Source of the DNA: Mycobacterium sp. ITM-2016-00317
GTDB taxonomy: Bacteria > Actinomycetota > Actinomycetes > Mycobacteriales > Mycobacteriaceae
Length of the DNA stretch: 64,000 nt
Direction: 5' to 3'
Assembly: GCF_002968295.1 (NCBI RefSeq)
Contig: NZ_CP134399.1
Coordinates: 5,208,001-5,272,000 of the forward strand
This document shows positions 1-8,246 of this stretch, in pieces. Position numbers and translations under genes: made by a program. The notes below the pieces were generated by a model. It saw only the letters and a list, made by a program, of their open reading frames with translations, was not told where the DNA came from and ran no database searches. Within the stretch, counting starts at the first letter, position 1. Each line of letters begins with the position of its first letter.

Positions 1-33
1 AGGTTCACCCAAGCGCAGGAGGCGTCGAAGTGA
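1..33 (+). CDS. ipdA: IpdA C-terminal end (partial)
   Basis: Only the last ten codons (RFTQAQEASK) and a TGA stop are in the window. The assignment rests on position: the TGA overlaps the GTG start of the ipdB-like gene (GTGA), as expected for the two subunits of the IpdAB CoA-transferase-fold hydrolase. The sequence alone is too short to identify the product. Confidence 0.6.
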   Translation, partial: RFTQAQEASK

Positions 34-776
34 CTTCCGCAACCCGGGCCGAGGTGTGTGCCGTCGCCTGTGCCGAACTGTTCCGTGACGCGGGCGAGAT
101 CATGGTCAGCCCGATGACGACGATCGTGTCGATCGGCGCCCGCCTGGCCAGGCTGACGTTCTCCCCCGACATCGTGCTCACCGACGGTGAGGCCCGGCTG
201 ATCGCCGACACTCCCGCGATCGGCGCCGCGGCCGCGATCGAGGGCTGGATGCCCTTCGGCCGTGTCTTCGAGACGCTGGCCTGGGGCCGCAGGCACGTCG
301 TGATGGGCGCCAACCAGATCGACCGCTACGGCAACCAGAATCTGTCCGCTTTCGGGCCGCTGCAGCACCCGACGCGCCAGATGTTCGGCGTGCGCGGCGC
401 ACCGGGAAACACCATCAACCACGCCACCAGCTACTGGGTGGGCAACCACTCCAAGCGGGTGTTCGGCGATTCTGTCGACATCGTGTCCGGAATCGGCTGG
501 GACAAGGTGGATCCCGATAACCCGGCCTACCGGTTCGTCAACGTCTACCGGGTGATCACCAACCTCGGGGTGTTCGACTTCAACGGCCCGGACCACCAGA
601 TGCGCGCGGTGTCACTGCACCCCGGTGTCGAGGCACAACAGGTGGCCGAGAACACCTCGTTCGAGGTGCACGGTCTCGACGAGGCGGAGACCACACGACT
701 GCCGTCGGCCGAGGAGCAGAAGCTACTGCGCGAGGTCATCGATCCGAAGTCATTGCGGGACAGAGAAGTCAAGTGA
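30..776 (+). CDS. ipdB: IpdB, beta subunit of the cholesterol ring-opening CoA-hydrolase IpdAB
   Basis: The 248-residue protein has the length and character of a CoA-transferase family I beta subunit and corresponds to M. tuberculosis Rv3552. With IpdA it hydrolyses the last steroid ring as a CoA thioester (COCHEA-CoA) in the cytoplasm, during catabolism of rings C and D. The GTG start overlaps the preceding TGA, indicating co-translation with ipdA. Family and neighbours (ipdC here; fadA6 and kstR2 8 kb away) agree. The KstR2 operator expected to control this operon would lie before ipdA, outside the window. The gene's 3' end runs into the tandem duplication at 767-840. Confidence 0.9.
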   Translation: MTSATRAEVCAVACAELFRDAGEIMVSPMTTIVSIGARLARLTFSPDIVLTDGEARLIADTPAIGAAAAIEGWMPFGRVFETLAWGRRHVVMGANQIDRYGNQNLSAFGPLQHPTRQMFGVRGAPGNTINHATSYWVGNHSKRVFGDSVDIVSGIGWDKVDPDNPAYRFVNVYRVITNLGVFDFNGPDHQMRAVSLHPGVEAQQVAENTSFEVHGLDEAETTRLPSAEEQKLLREVIDPKSLRDREVK

Positions 777-840
777 TGAGCGCTCGCGCAAAGAACCGAG
801 TCAAGTGATGAGCGCTCGCGCGAAGAACAGAGTAAAAGCA
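767..840 (+). repeat. 32-bp tandem duplication spanning the ipdB stop and ipdC start
   Basis: Bases 767-796 and 799-828 are identical except for one transition (790 A, 822 G), a period of 32 bp. A degraded third register begins at 831. The ATG triplets at 776, 808 and 840 are exactly 32 bp apart, and the last is the ipdC start. The translation-initiation region of ipdC therefore appears to have been duplicated in tandem. Because 32 is not a multiple of three, each copy shifts frame. Confidence 0.85.
776..808 (+). CDS. Coupled mini-ORF 1 (10 codons)
   Basis: This frame encodes MSARAKNRVK and then TGA. Its ATG overlaps the ipdB stop (TGATG) and its stop overlaps the ATG of the next mini-ORF in the same way. 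It arises from the 32-bp duplication. The architecture is right for termination-reinitiation, but nothing shows that a peptide accumulates. It may only relay ribosomes to ipdC. Confidence 0.35.
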   Translation: MSARAKNRVK

Positions 841-843
841 TGA
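808..843 (+). CDS. Coupled mini-ORF 2 (11 codons)
   Basis: This frame encodes MSARAKNRVKA and then TGA, one residue longer than mini-ORF 1. Its TGA (841-843) overlaps the ipdC ATG (840-842) as ATGA. The near-identical peptide comes from the second copy of the 32-bp repeat. Translation is plausible by coupling, and any function is unknown. Confidence 0.35.
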   Translation: MSARAKNRVKA

Positions 844-1913
844 GTCGGCTCACCACACCCCTGACCGAACTGCTCGGCATCGAGCACCCGGTCGTGCAGA
901 CCGGCATGGGTTGGGTGGCCGGCGCGCGACTGGTCGCCGCGACGTCGAATGCGGGCGGGCTGGGCATCCTGGCCTCGGCAACCATGACGCTGGCGGAGCT
1001 GCAGACCGCGGTCACCAAGGTCAAGGCCGCCACCGACAAACCGTTCGGGATCAACATCCGCGCCGACGCCGGTGACGCGAACGAACGTGTCGACCTGCTG
1101 ATCCGCGAAGGGGTCAGGGTCGCCTCCTTCGCGCTGGCCCCCAAGCCCGATCTGATCGCCAAGCTCAAGGACGCCGGCGTCGTGGTCATCCCGTCCGTCG
1201 GGTTGGCCAAACACGCCAAGAAGGTCGCCGCCTGGGGCGCCGACGCCGTGATCGTCCAGGGCGGCGAGGGCGGCGGGCACACCGGGCCGATCGCCACCAC
1301 GCTGCTGCTCCCGTCGGTGCTCGACGCGGTCGCCGACACCGGGATGCCGGTCGTCGCGGCGGGCGGCTTCTTCGACGGCAGGGGGCTGGCAGCCGCACTC
1401 TCCTACGGCGCAGCCGGCGTGGCGATGGGCACCCGGTTCCTGTTGACGTCGGATTCGACGGTGCCCGAGGCGGTCAAACAGCGTTATCTGCAGGCCGCAC
1501 TCGACGGCACCGTGGTGTCCACCCGGGTGGACGGCATGCCGCACCGTGTCCTGCGCACCGGCCTGGTGGAGAAGCTGGAGAGCGGTTCCCCGCTCAAGGG
1601 TTTCGCCGCCGCGGTGGGCAACGCACAGAAGTTCAAGAAGATGACCGGCATGACGTGGAAGTCCATGGTCAAGGACGGGCTGGCCATGCGCCACGGCAAG
1701 GAACTGACCTGGTCGCAGGTCGTGATGGCCGCCAACACCCCGATGCTGCTCAAGGCCGGGCTGGTCGAGGGCAACACCGACGCCGGGGTGCTGGCCTCGG
1801 GCCAGGTGGCCGGCATCATCGAGGATCTGCCGTCGTGTGCCGAGCTGGTGCCTGCGATCGTCGCCGAGGCCGTCGAACACCTCCGCTCGGCTGCGGGGAT
1901 GATCGCCGACTAG
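840..1913 (+). CDS. ipdC: IpdC, nitronate-monooxygenase-like flavin oxidoreductase
   Basis: The 357-residue protein has the TIM-barrel flavoprotein pattern of the 2-nitropropane dioxygenase/nitronate monooxygenase family. Visible marks are an N-terminal PVVQTGMGWVAGARL segment, the central VQGGEGGGHTG loop, and the AAGGFFDGRGLAAALSYGA phosphate-binding region. It matches M. tuberculosis Rv3553 (IpdC), required for steroid ring C/D catabolism in the cytoplasm. Translation appears coupled to ipdB through two mini-ORFs. M. tuberculosis has fdxB next; here it is replaced by a phospholipase D gene after a 35-bp gap. Confidence 0.87.
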   Translation: MSRLTTPLTELLGIEHPVVQTGMGWVAGARLVAATSNAGGLGILASATMTLAELQTAVTKVKAATDKPFGINIRADAGDANERVDLLIREGVRVASFALAPKPDLIAKLKDAGVVVIPSVGLAKHAKKVAAWGADAVIVQGGEGGGHTGPIATTLLLPSVLDAVADTGMPVVAAGGFFDGRGLAAALSYGAAGVAMGTRFLLTSDSTVPEAVKQRYLQAALDGTVVSTRVDGMPHRVLRTGLVEKLESGSPLKGFAAAVGNAQKFKKMTGMTWKSMVKDGLAMRHGKELTWSQVVMAANTPMLLKAGLVEGNTDAGVLASGQVAGIIEDLPSCAELVPAIVAEAVEHLRSAAGMIAD

Positions 1914-1948
1914 ACATCCCCGGCCGCGCTTCGGGGTACTGGGAAGGC

Positions 1949-3493
1949 ATGGCCGATCTCGCGCAGTGGTTCCTCACGACCGAAGAGCGCGGTAACCCGT
2001 CCTCTCACCTTCCGGCCTGGTGTGAGGGCAGCCGGGCCGAACCGCTGATCCACGGGTCGACCTACTTCGATCAGCTCGCCACCGAGGTGGACGCGCTGCA
2101 CGCCGGCGAGTACGTGTTCTTCACGGACTGGCGCGGCGATCCCGACCAGAAACTGCGCGACGACGGGCCGACGGTGGCCGAGCTGTTCTGCCGCGCCGCC
2201 GAGCGTGGCGTCGTCGTCAAGGGCCTGGTGTGGCGCTCCCACCTGGACCAGTTCGCCTACAGCGAGGAGCAGAACCGGAACCTCGGCGACGAGATCGAGA
2301 AAGCCGGTGGCGAGGTCCTGCTCGATCAGCGCGTCCGATTCGGCGGGTCCCACCATCAGAAACTCGTGGTGTTGCGCCGTCCGGGTGCGCCCGACCGGGA
2401 CGTGGCGTTCGCCGGCGGCATCGACCTGTGCCATTCGCGGCGCGACGACGCGTCGCACCGCGGTGACCGCCAGGCGGTGCAGATGGCCCGCAGTTACGGC
2501 GACCATCCCCCGTGGCACGACGTGCAGCTGCGGTTGCAGGGGCCGGTGGTCGGCGCGCTGGACACCGCGTTCCGTGAACGCTGGAACGATCCGGCACAGC
2601 TGGACATGCTGTCGCCGATCGCGTGGATCCGCGACAAACTGCGCGGCGCCGATCTGGAACCCGGGAAGCTCCCCGAGCAGCCGCCGGATCCCCCGCCGTG
2701 CGGCCCGCATGCGGTGCAGGTGCTGCGCACCTATCCCGACGCGCATTTCGAGTACGACTTCGCCCCCGACGGCGAGCGCAGCATTGCCAAGGGCTACCGC
2801 AAGGCGCTCTGCCGCGCCCGCCGGCTGATCTATCTGGAGGACCAGTACCTGTGGTCCAAGCGGGTGGCGGAGTTGTTCGCGGGCGCGCTGGCCGACAATC
2901 CCGACCTGCACCTGGTGGCGGTGGTACCCCGGTATCCCGACGTCGACGGCAGGCTGGCGCTGCCGCCCAACCAGGTCGGCCGCCACGAGGCCGTCGCCGC
3001 CTGCAGTCGGGTCAGCCCCGAGCGCGTGCACGTCTTCGACCTGGAGAACCATTCGGGCACACCGGTATACGTGCACGCCAAGGTGTGTGTGGTGGACGAC
3101 GAGTGGGCCAGCGTCGGCAGCGACAACTTCAACCGCCGGTCCTGGACCCACGACAGCGAGCTGTCCTGCGCGGTGCTGGACTCCGACGGGGTGTTCGCGC
3201 GGGACCTGAGGCTGCGCTTGATGCGCGAACACCTCGACCGCGCCGACGACGGCAGCCAGGACGGCGGACTGGCCGATCCGCTGACCGCAGTCGAGGAGAT
3301 CACCGCGGCGGCCGACGCACTCGAGGCCTGGTACGCGTCCGGCCGCCGAGGCCCGCGTCCGGCCGGCCGGCTGCGGCCGCACCGACCCGAGCAGTTGGGC
3401 CGGTTCACCCGGTTGTGGGCGTCCCCCGCCTACCGGATGTTCTACGACCCCGACGGGCGCAACTACCGGGACCGGATCCGGGGGCGCTGGTGA
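1949..3493 (+). CDS. Phospholipase D-family protein
   Basis: The 514-residue protein carries two HxK half-sites of the phospholipase D superfamily. The first is SHHQKLVVL near residues 135-142 (His136, Lys138). The second is VHAKVCVVDD near residues 375-384 (His376, Lys378, Asp383), followed by GSDNFNRRSW. In the first half-site the Asp position of HxKx4D is not Asp, a variant I believe occurs in some bacterial PLDs. No signal peptide is visible, so action is probably cytoplasmic on phospholipids or related phosphodiesters. The ATG at 1949 is chosen because the upstream in-frame stretch lies inside ipdC. It follows ipdC by 35 bp and could share its transcript. The substrate is unknown. Confidence 0.85.
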   Translation: MADLAQWFLTTEERGNPSSHLPAWCEGSRAEPLIHGSTYFDQLATEVDALHAGEYVFFTDWRGDPDQKLRDDGPTVAELFCRAAERGVVVKGLVWRSHLDQFAYSEEQNRNLGDEIEKAGGEVLLDQRVRFGGSHHQKLVVLRRPGAPDRDVAFAGGIDLCHSRRDDASHRGDRQAVQMARSYGDHPPWHDVQLRLQGPVVGALDTAFRERWNDPAQLDMLSPIAWIRDKLRGADLEPGKLPEQPPDPPPCGPHAVQVLRTYPDAHFEYDFAPDGERSIAKGYRKALCRARRLIYLEDQYLWSKRVAELFAGALADNPDLHLVAVVPRYPDVDGRLALPPNQVGRHEAVAACSRVSPERVHVFDLENHSGTPVYVHAKVCVVDDEWASVGSDNFNRRSWTHDSELSCAVLDSDGVFARDLRLRLMREHLDRADDGSQDGGLADPLTAVEEITAAADALEAWYASGRRGPRPAGRLRPHRPEQLGRFTRLWASPAYRMFYDPDGRNYRDRIRGRW

Positions 3494-3541
3494 TCGCCGA
3501 ATCCGCCACGGCGGGACTGCGCGGTTCCTACACTCGGCCGC

Positions 3542-4654
3542 ATGAAGACCAACGCGGCGATTCTGTGGGAGTACGGCGGCGACTGGACTGTCGAGGAGAT
3601 CGATCTCGATCCGCCGGGCGACGGCGAGGTGCTGGTGAGCTGGGAGGCCACCGGCCTCTGCCACTCCGACGAGCACATCCGCACCGGTGACCTGCCCGCC
3701 CCGCTCCCGCTGATCGGTGGTCACGAGGGCGCCGGAATCGTGCAGGAGGTCGGCGCGGGCGTCGTCGGTCTCGCGCCGGGCGACCACGTCGTCGCATCGT
3801 TCCTGCCGGCCTGCGGCCGTTGCCGCTTCTGTTCGACCGGCCACCAGAATCTGTGCGACCTCGGCGCGTTGATCATGGCCGGGACACAGCTCGACGGCAC
3901 CTACCGGCGCCACATCCATGGGCAGGACGTCGGCGTGATGGCGCTGGTCGGCACGTTCTCGCAGTACGGCACCGTGCCGGAGGCGTCGATCGTCAAGATC
4001 GACGACGACATTCCGCTGTCCCGGGCCTGCCTGCTCGGGTGCGGGGTCACCACCGGTTGGGGCTCGGCGGTCAACACCGCCGATGTGCAGCCCGGCGACA
4101 CCGTCGTCGTCATCGGTTTCGGTGGCATCGGCAGCGGCGCGGTGCAAGGCGCCCGGTTGGCCGGGGCGGAGAAGATCATCGTCGTCGAGCCGGTGGAGAC
4201 GAAGCGGGAGAAGGCTTTCCAGCTGGGTGCCACACATTTCGTGACGTCTCTGCCGGAGGCGACCGCGCTCGTGGCCGAGCTGACCCGCGGGGTGATGGCC
4301 GACTCGGCGATCCTCACCGTCGGTCTGCTCGAAGGCGCGATGCTCGAGGATGCGGCGAACATCATCCGCAAGGGCGGCGCAATCGTGATGACCGCGCTGT
4401 CCACCATGGCCGACAGCTCACCCACGCTCGGATTGATGATGTTCACGCTGTTCCAGAAGCGGTTGCTGGGCAGCCTCTACGGCGAGGCGAACCCGCGCGC
4501 TGACATTCCGCGGCTGCTGTCGCTGTACCGCGAGGGCAAGCTGCTGCTCGACGAGACGGTCACCCACGAGTACAAGCTCGCCGAGGTCAACGAGGGCTAC
4601 GAGGACATGCGGTCGGGCCGCAACATCCGCGGCGTCATCCTGCACGACCACTGA
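3542..4654 (+). CDS. Zinc-dependent medium-chain alcohol dehydrogenase (AdhD / NDMA-dependent type)
   Basis: The 370-residue protein is a complete medium-chain dehydrogenase. It has the catalytic-zinc motif TGLCHSDEH, the GGHEGAG motif, a structural-zinc loop with four cysteines (CGRCRFCSTGHQNLC) and the Rossmann glycine motif GFGGIGSGAVQGA. It resembles mycobacterial AdhD and the NDMA-dependent alcohol dehydrogenases, which oxidise alcohols with tightly bound NAD; the physiological substrate cannot be read. It is convergent with the ectoine operon across a strong hairpin. No other mycofactocin-type gene is nearby. Confidence 0.85.
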   Translation: MKTNAAILWEYGGDWTVEEIDLDPPGDGEVLVSWEATGLCHSDEHIRTGDLPAPLPLIGGHEGAGIVQEVGAGVVGLAPGDHVVASFLPACGRCRFCSTGHQNLCDLGALIMAGTQLDGTYRRHIHGQDVGVMALVGTFSQYGTVPEASIVKIDDDIPLSRACLLGCGVTTGWGSAVNTADVQPGDTVVVIGFGGIGSGAVQGARLAGAEKIIVVEPVETKREKAFQLGATHFVTSLPEATALVAELTRGVMADSAILTVGLLEGAMLEDAANIIRKGGAIVMTALSTMADSSPTLGLMMFTLFQKRLLGSLYGEANPRADIPRLLSLYREGKLLLDETVTHEYKLAEVNEGYEDMRSGRNIRGVILHDH

Positions 4655-4660
4655 CCGATC

Positions 4661-4723
4661 CGCCGAAATTGCATTCCGCGCGGGCTTTTCGCGATTATGC
4701 CCGCGTGGAATGCAATTTCGGCG
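4661..4723. terminator. Long palindromic hairpin between convergent genes
   Basis: The left arm 4661-4685 and right arm 4699-4723 pair at 24 of 25 positions around a 13-base loop. The palindrome sits between the stops of the alcohol dehydrogenase (plus) and ectD (minus), so it probably works as a bidirectional terminator. There is no T-tract. The length and near-perfect symmetry also suggest a dispersed palindromic repeat. Confidence 0.7.
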
Positions 4724-4724
4724 C

Positions 4725-5639
4725 TCATGTGGTGAGGACGGGGGTACTGAACGCCTGAATCTCCCTGGCCGCAAGGTATTCCGGGCGGGGCGCCTCGGCG
4801 CGGTACGGCGCCACCAACCGGTTCTCCACCGAGTTGAACACCAGGAAGATGTTCGACCTGGGATACGGCGTGATGTTCGACCCGGACCCGTGCATGATGT
4901 TGCAGTCGAACCACAGTGCGGTGCCCGCGGGTCCGGTGACCTGGTCGATGCCGTGACGGTCGGCGGCCATCGTCAGGGTGGCCTGACTCGGTACGCCGAT
5001 CTCCTGCTTGACCAGCGACGATGCGTGGTGGTCCGGCGGGGTGGCCCCGACGCACGGATAGAAGACCTGATGCGAGCCGGGCATCACCATCAACGACCCG
5101 TTGAACGGGAAGTTGCGGGTCAGCGCGATCGAACACGACACCGCGCGCATCTCGGGCATACCGTCCTCGGCGTGCCAGGTCTCGAAGTCGGAGTGCCAGT
5201 AGAAACCGGTCCCGGTGAAGCCGGGCATCATGTTGATCCGCGCCTGGTGCAGGTACACGTCGCTGCCCAGCAGTTGCCGGGCCACAGGCAGCACGGTGTC
5301 CGACGTGATGACCTCGCTGACGACGTCGCTGAACAGATGCGGCTGGAACACCGACCGGATGCTGCCGCCGGGTTCACGGATGATCCGGGGATCCGCCGCG
5401 TCGGCGGTCGCACCGATACGGTCCAGCTCGGCGGTCAGGGCCGGCAGCCAGGTCGGATCCACGGCGTCGCGCTGCACCAGGTAACCGTTGGAGGCCATCG
5501 TCCGCAGGTCGGCATCGGTGAGCGGACCGGCCGTGGCCGCGCCCCACACGGTCGGCTCTTCGCGTGCGATCGGATCGATCTGCTCGGCGAGCCGGGTCGG
5601 GTACCGGTCTGTGGTCTGTGTCGGGTGCCCGGAACTCAA
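4725..5639 (-). CDS. ectD: EctD, ectoine 5-hydroxylase
   Basis: The product is a 304-residue non-haem Fe(II)/2-oxoglutarate dioxygenase that converts ectoine to 5-hydroxyectoine. The diagnostic EctD signature FYWHSDFETWHAEDGMP supplies the iron-binding His and Asp, and a downstream NIMHGSGSNITPYPRSN supplies the distal His and 2-oxoglutarate-binding Arg. The TTG at 5639 is chosen because it overlaps the ectC stop (TTGA) and gives the usual EctD length of about 300; the open frame extends further upstream inside ectC. It is last in ectABCD, and the operon ends at the palindrome 4661-4723. Confidence 0.93.
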   Translation of the reverse strand: MSSGHPTQTTDRYPTRLAEQIDPIAREEPTVWGAATAGPLTDADLRTMASNGYLVQRDAVDPTWLPALTAELDRIGATADAADPRIIREPGGSIRSVFQPHLFSDVVSEVITSDTVLPVARQLLGSDVYLHQARINMMPGFTGTGFYWHSDFETWHAEDGMPEMRAVSCSIALTRNFPFNGSLMVMPGSHQVFYPCVGATPPDHHASSLVKQEIGVPSQATLTMAADRHGIDQVTGPAGTALWFDCNIMHGSGSNITPYPRSNIFLVFNSVENRLVAPYRAEAPRPEYLAAREIQAFSTPVLTT

Positions 5640-6028
5640 CGCGCCTGCACCGCCGGTGGGTAGGCGCCGTTCTCGTCGTGGACCTCCTGGCCCGTGACCG
5701 GTGGGTTGAACACGCACAGCATGCGCATCGTGGTGTCACACGTGACCCGATGCCGCTCATGCCCGTTGAGCAGATACATGGTGCCGGGGCCCAACGGGTA
5801 CTGTTCACCGGTTTCGTGGTCGGTGAGCGTGCCGGTGCCCTCCACGACCCACACCGCCTCCACATGGTGCTGGTAGTGGAACTCGCTGACGGAGTTCGCC
5901 TCGATCGTGGTCTCGTGAAACGAGAACCCCACCCCGTCGTCGGCCAGGATGATCCGCTTGGATCTCCAGTGTTTGGCCGCCACGTCGCGATTCGTGCCGG
6001 TGATCTCGTCGGTAGTGCGGACGATCAA
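5636..6028 (-). CDS. ectC: EctC, L-ectoine synthase
   Basis: The 130-residue cupin starts with the characteristic MIVRT and keeps the family's EFHYQHHVEAVWVVEGTG and LGPGTMYLLNGHERH segments. It closes N-gamma-acetyl-diaminobutyrate to ectoine in the cytoplasm. The start codon is TTG (6028), fixed by the conserved N-terminus. An AAGGA lies about 11 bases upstream. It lies 38 bp after ectB and overlaps ectD. Confidence 0.95.
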   Translation of the reverse strand: MIVRTTDEITGTNRDVAAKHWRSKRIILADDGVGFSFHETTIEANSVSEFHYQHHVEAVWVVEGTGTLTDHETGEQYPLGPGTMYLLNGHERHRVTCDTTMRMLCVFNPPVTGQEVHDENGAYPPAVQAR

Positions 6029-6066
6029 TTCCCTGCAGGTCCTTTCTTCGCAGTTTTCGCGGTCGC

Positions 6067-7356
6067 TCAGGCGACGGTGACCGCAATCGCCTCGGCGAGG
6101 ATGTCGATACCCGCGTCGAGGTCTTCTTCTGAAGTCGTCAGGGGGGGAAGGAGTTTGATCACCTCATCGGACGGACCGCTGGTCTCCATCAGCACCCCGC
6201 GCTCGAAGGCGGCGTTGCAGGCGGCCGCCGCCACCGGCGCATCCTCGAACTTCAGGCCCTGGGCCATCCCCCGGCCACGCGCGCTGACGCCCGGGTACTT
6301 CGTGGCGATGCCGTCGAGCCGGTCGCGGATCTGGCGGCCTTTGGCCAGCGTGTCCTCGACGAAGGTCTCTGTTTCCCAATAGGTTTCCAGTGCGGCCGCG
6401 GCGGTGACGAACGCCGGGTTGTGGCCGCGGAAGGTGCCGTTGTGCTCGCCGGGCGACCACACGTCGAGTTCGCGCCGGAACAGCGTCAGCGCCATCGGCA
6501 GGCCATACCCGCTGATCGACTTCGACAGAGTGACGATGTCGGGGACGATCCCGGCCTCCTCGAAGCTGAAGAACGGACCCGTGCGACCGCAGCCCATCTG
6601 CACGTCGTCCACGATCAGCAGGATCTCGCGGCGCCGGCACAGCTCGGCGAGCCCGCGCAGCCACTCCACCCGCGCCACGTTGAGACCGCCCTCACCCTGC
6701 ACGGTCTCGACGATGACCGCGGCCGGACGATTCAGCCCACTGCCGGAGTCGTCGAGGACCCGCTCGAACCAGTGGAAGTCCTCGGTGACCCCGCCGAAGT
6801 AGTTGTCATACGGCATCGGCGTCGCGTGGACCAGCGGGATTCCGGCGCCGGCACGCTTCATCGAGTTTCCGGTGACCGACAGCGCACCGAGCGTCATACC
6901 GTGGAATGCGTTAGTGAAGCTGATGATCGACTCGCGCCCGGTCACCTTGCGGGCGAGCTTGAGGGCCGCCTCCACCGTGTTCGCTCCGGTCGGGCCGGGG
7001 AACTGCACTTTGTAATCGAGCCCGCGTGGCCGCAGGATCAGCCGCTCGAACGTCTCGAGGAACCGCGTCTTGGCCTCGGTCGCCATGTCCAGTGAGTGCA
7101 CGATCATGTCGTTCGACAGGTAGTCGATCAGCGGCCGCTTGAGAATCGGGTTGTTGTGCCCATAGTTCAATGCGCCTGCACCGGCGAAGAAGTCGAGGTA
7201 GCGGCGGCCTGACGTGTCGGTCAGCCACGACCCCTGCGCGGTGGCCATCGTGGTCGGCCAGCCTCGGCAGTAACTACGCACCTCGGATTCGACGGAGCTG
7301 TAGACGTCCGGAAGTTCGGGCTGCTCGGCAGAGACGATCGCGGCAGGAGTTGACAT
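6067..7356 (-). CDS. ectB: EctB, diaminobutyrate--2-oxoglutarate transaminase
   Basis: The 429-residue class-III PLP aminotransferase transfers an amino group from glutamate to aspartate semialdehyde to give L-2,4-diaminobutyrate, the first ectoine step. Visible marks are FPGPTGANTVEAALKLARK, the AFHGMTLGALSVTGN segment, IVDDVQMGCGRTG (cofactor Asp) and the PLP-lysine motif TLSKSISGYGLPMAL. The start ATG follows AAAGGA closely. The gene lies 17 bp after ectA. Confidence 0.95.
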   Translation of the reverse strand: MSTPAAIVSAEQPELPDVYSSVESEVRSYCRGWPTTMATAQGSWLTDTSGRRYLDFFAGAGALNYGHNNPILKRPLIDYLSNDMIVHSLDMATEAKTRFLETFERLILRPRGLDYKVQFPGPTGANTVEAALKLARKVTGRESIISFTNAFHGMTLGALSVTGNSMKRAGAGIPLVHATPMPYDNYFGGVTEDFHWFERVLDDSGSGLNRPAAVIVETVQGEGGLNVARVEWLRGLAELCRRREILLIVDDVQMGCGRTGPFFSFEEAGIVPDIVTLSKSISGYGLPMALTLFRRELDVWSPGEHNGTFRGHNPAFVTAAAALETYWETETFVEDTLAKGRQIRDRLDGIATKYPGVSARGRGMAQGLKFEDAPVAAAACNAAFERGVLMETSGPSDEVIKLLPPLTTSEEDLDAGIDILAEAIAVTVA

Positions 7357-7373
7357 GGGTCCTTTCGATGGGG

Positions 7374-7898
7374 TCAGTCGACAAGAGGTGTGGCGATGGG
7401 GCCGATCCGCAGAAGCGGTTCGTCGTCGTGGTTTCCGTCGGCGTCCAGTTGGGCGGCGGTGAAATGTGGGTGTTCGGCAAGACTTACACCGTGGCGCCGG
7501 GCGAACGCGCCGAACAGCGCCCGCGAGGCCGCGTTGTCAGGGGCGACGGTCGCTTCCACGGTGACCGGATGCCCGCGCCGTGCACGCCGGACGCGTTCCA
7601 CGAGGGAGTCCAGCATCAACCCCGCCATCCCGGTGCCGCGTGCCGACTCGGCCACGGCCACCTGCCAGATGAACAGCACCTCCGGCCGCGCCGGGGGGTG
7701 GTAGCCGGTGATCAGCCCGCAGAGCTCGCCATCCCGGTCGGCGACGATCGTGGTGTCGGCGAAGTCGGTGGCCATCAACAGGTAGGTGTACGTGGAGTTC
7801 ACGTCGAGCACCCCGGTGTCGGCGACCAGGCCATGCATCGCGATCGCGTCCCCACCGGCGGGCCGTCGCAGAAAGCGCCCCCATGAATTACTGCGCAT
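7374..7898 (-). CDS. ectA: EctA, L-2,4-diaminobutyrate N-acetyltransferase
   Basis: The 174-residue GNAT acetyltransferase makes N-gamma-acetyl-diaminobutyrate from diaminobutyrate and acetyl-CoA. The EctA hallmark DVNSTYTYLL is followed by the acetyl-CoA loop VAVAESARGTGMAGLML. I chose the ATG at 7898 because family members begin just before the FRRP...GDA segment. An in-frame GTG at 7970 would add 24 unconserved residues. It is the first gene of ectABCD. A CRP-like palindrome lies upstream at 8171. Confidence 0.92.
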   Translation of the reverse strand: MRSNSWGRFLRRPAGGDAIAMHGLVADTGVLDVNSTYTYLLMATDFADTTIVADRDGELCGLITGYHPPARPEVLFIWQVAVAESARGTGMAGLMLDSLVERVRRARRGHPVTVEATVAPDNAASRALFGAFARRHGVSLAEHPHFTAAQLDADGNHDDEPLLRIGPIATPLVD

Positions 7899-8170
7899 CA
7901 CAGCGCTTTTCGAAGCCAATGTCCATGTGCGCGGCACAGCGCCGGTGTCGCGCGGGGCATGGATGTTCACTTATGGATCACCACCGAACAGAAGTCTCGT
8001 GCATCGTTTCGTTACGCCATCGGTGCACTGGACCGTATTCGGGTCACGGTTGGGGATGCAAGCCTGTGGATTCTCTTGCTGCGGCGGCTCGTTGACCGGA
8101 ACACCGGTAAAGCACCAGCTCACAGGCGACTCACAGGTGTGGGTTGCGCCGCCTGCGCGACTCTGCGGGA

Positions 8171-8186
8171 AGTGATCTATCTCACA
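8171..8186. promoter_or_regulatory. CRP/Cmr-type binding-site candidate upstream of ectA
   Basis: Read on the minus strand this is TGTGA-N6-TCACT, one base from the TGTGA-N6-TCACA consensus of CRP-family regulators (mycobacterial Crp, Rv3676). It lies about 270 bp upstream of the chosen ectA start. Its role in ectoine control is inference. Confidence 0.5.
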
Positions 8187-8246
8187 CCGGCCGCGCAGAT
8201 CCGGGCGCCCAGCCGCCGATCGGGATTCATGGCGGGGGCTGAACGA

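Noticed and set aside
1910..4237. Long open frame of 775 codons on the minus strand
   Set aside because: It lies opposite two well-supported genes, has biased His/Arg/Gly-rich composition typical of antisense frames in GC-rich DNA, and no recognisable domain.
8041..8240. c-di-AMP (ydaO) riboswitch before ectA
   Set aside because: I could not find its conserved cores on either strand; only the CRP-like site and hairpins stand out.
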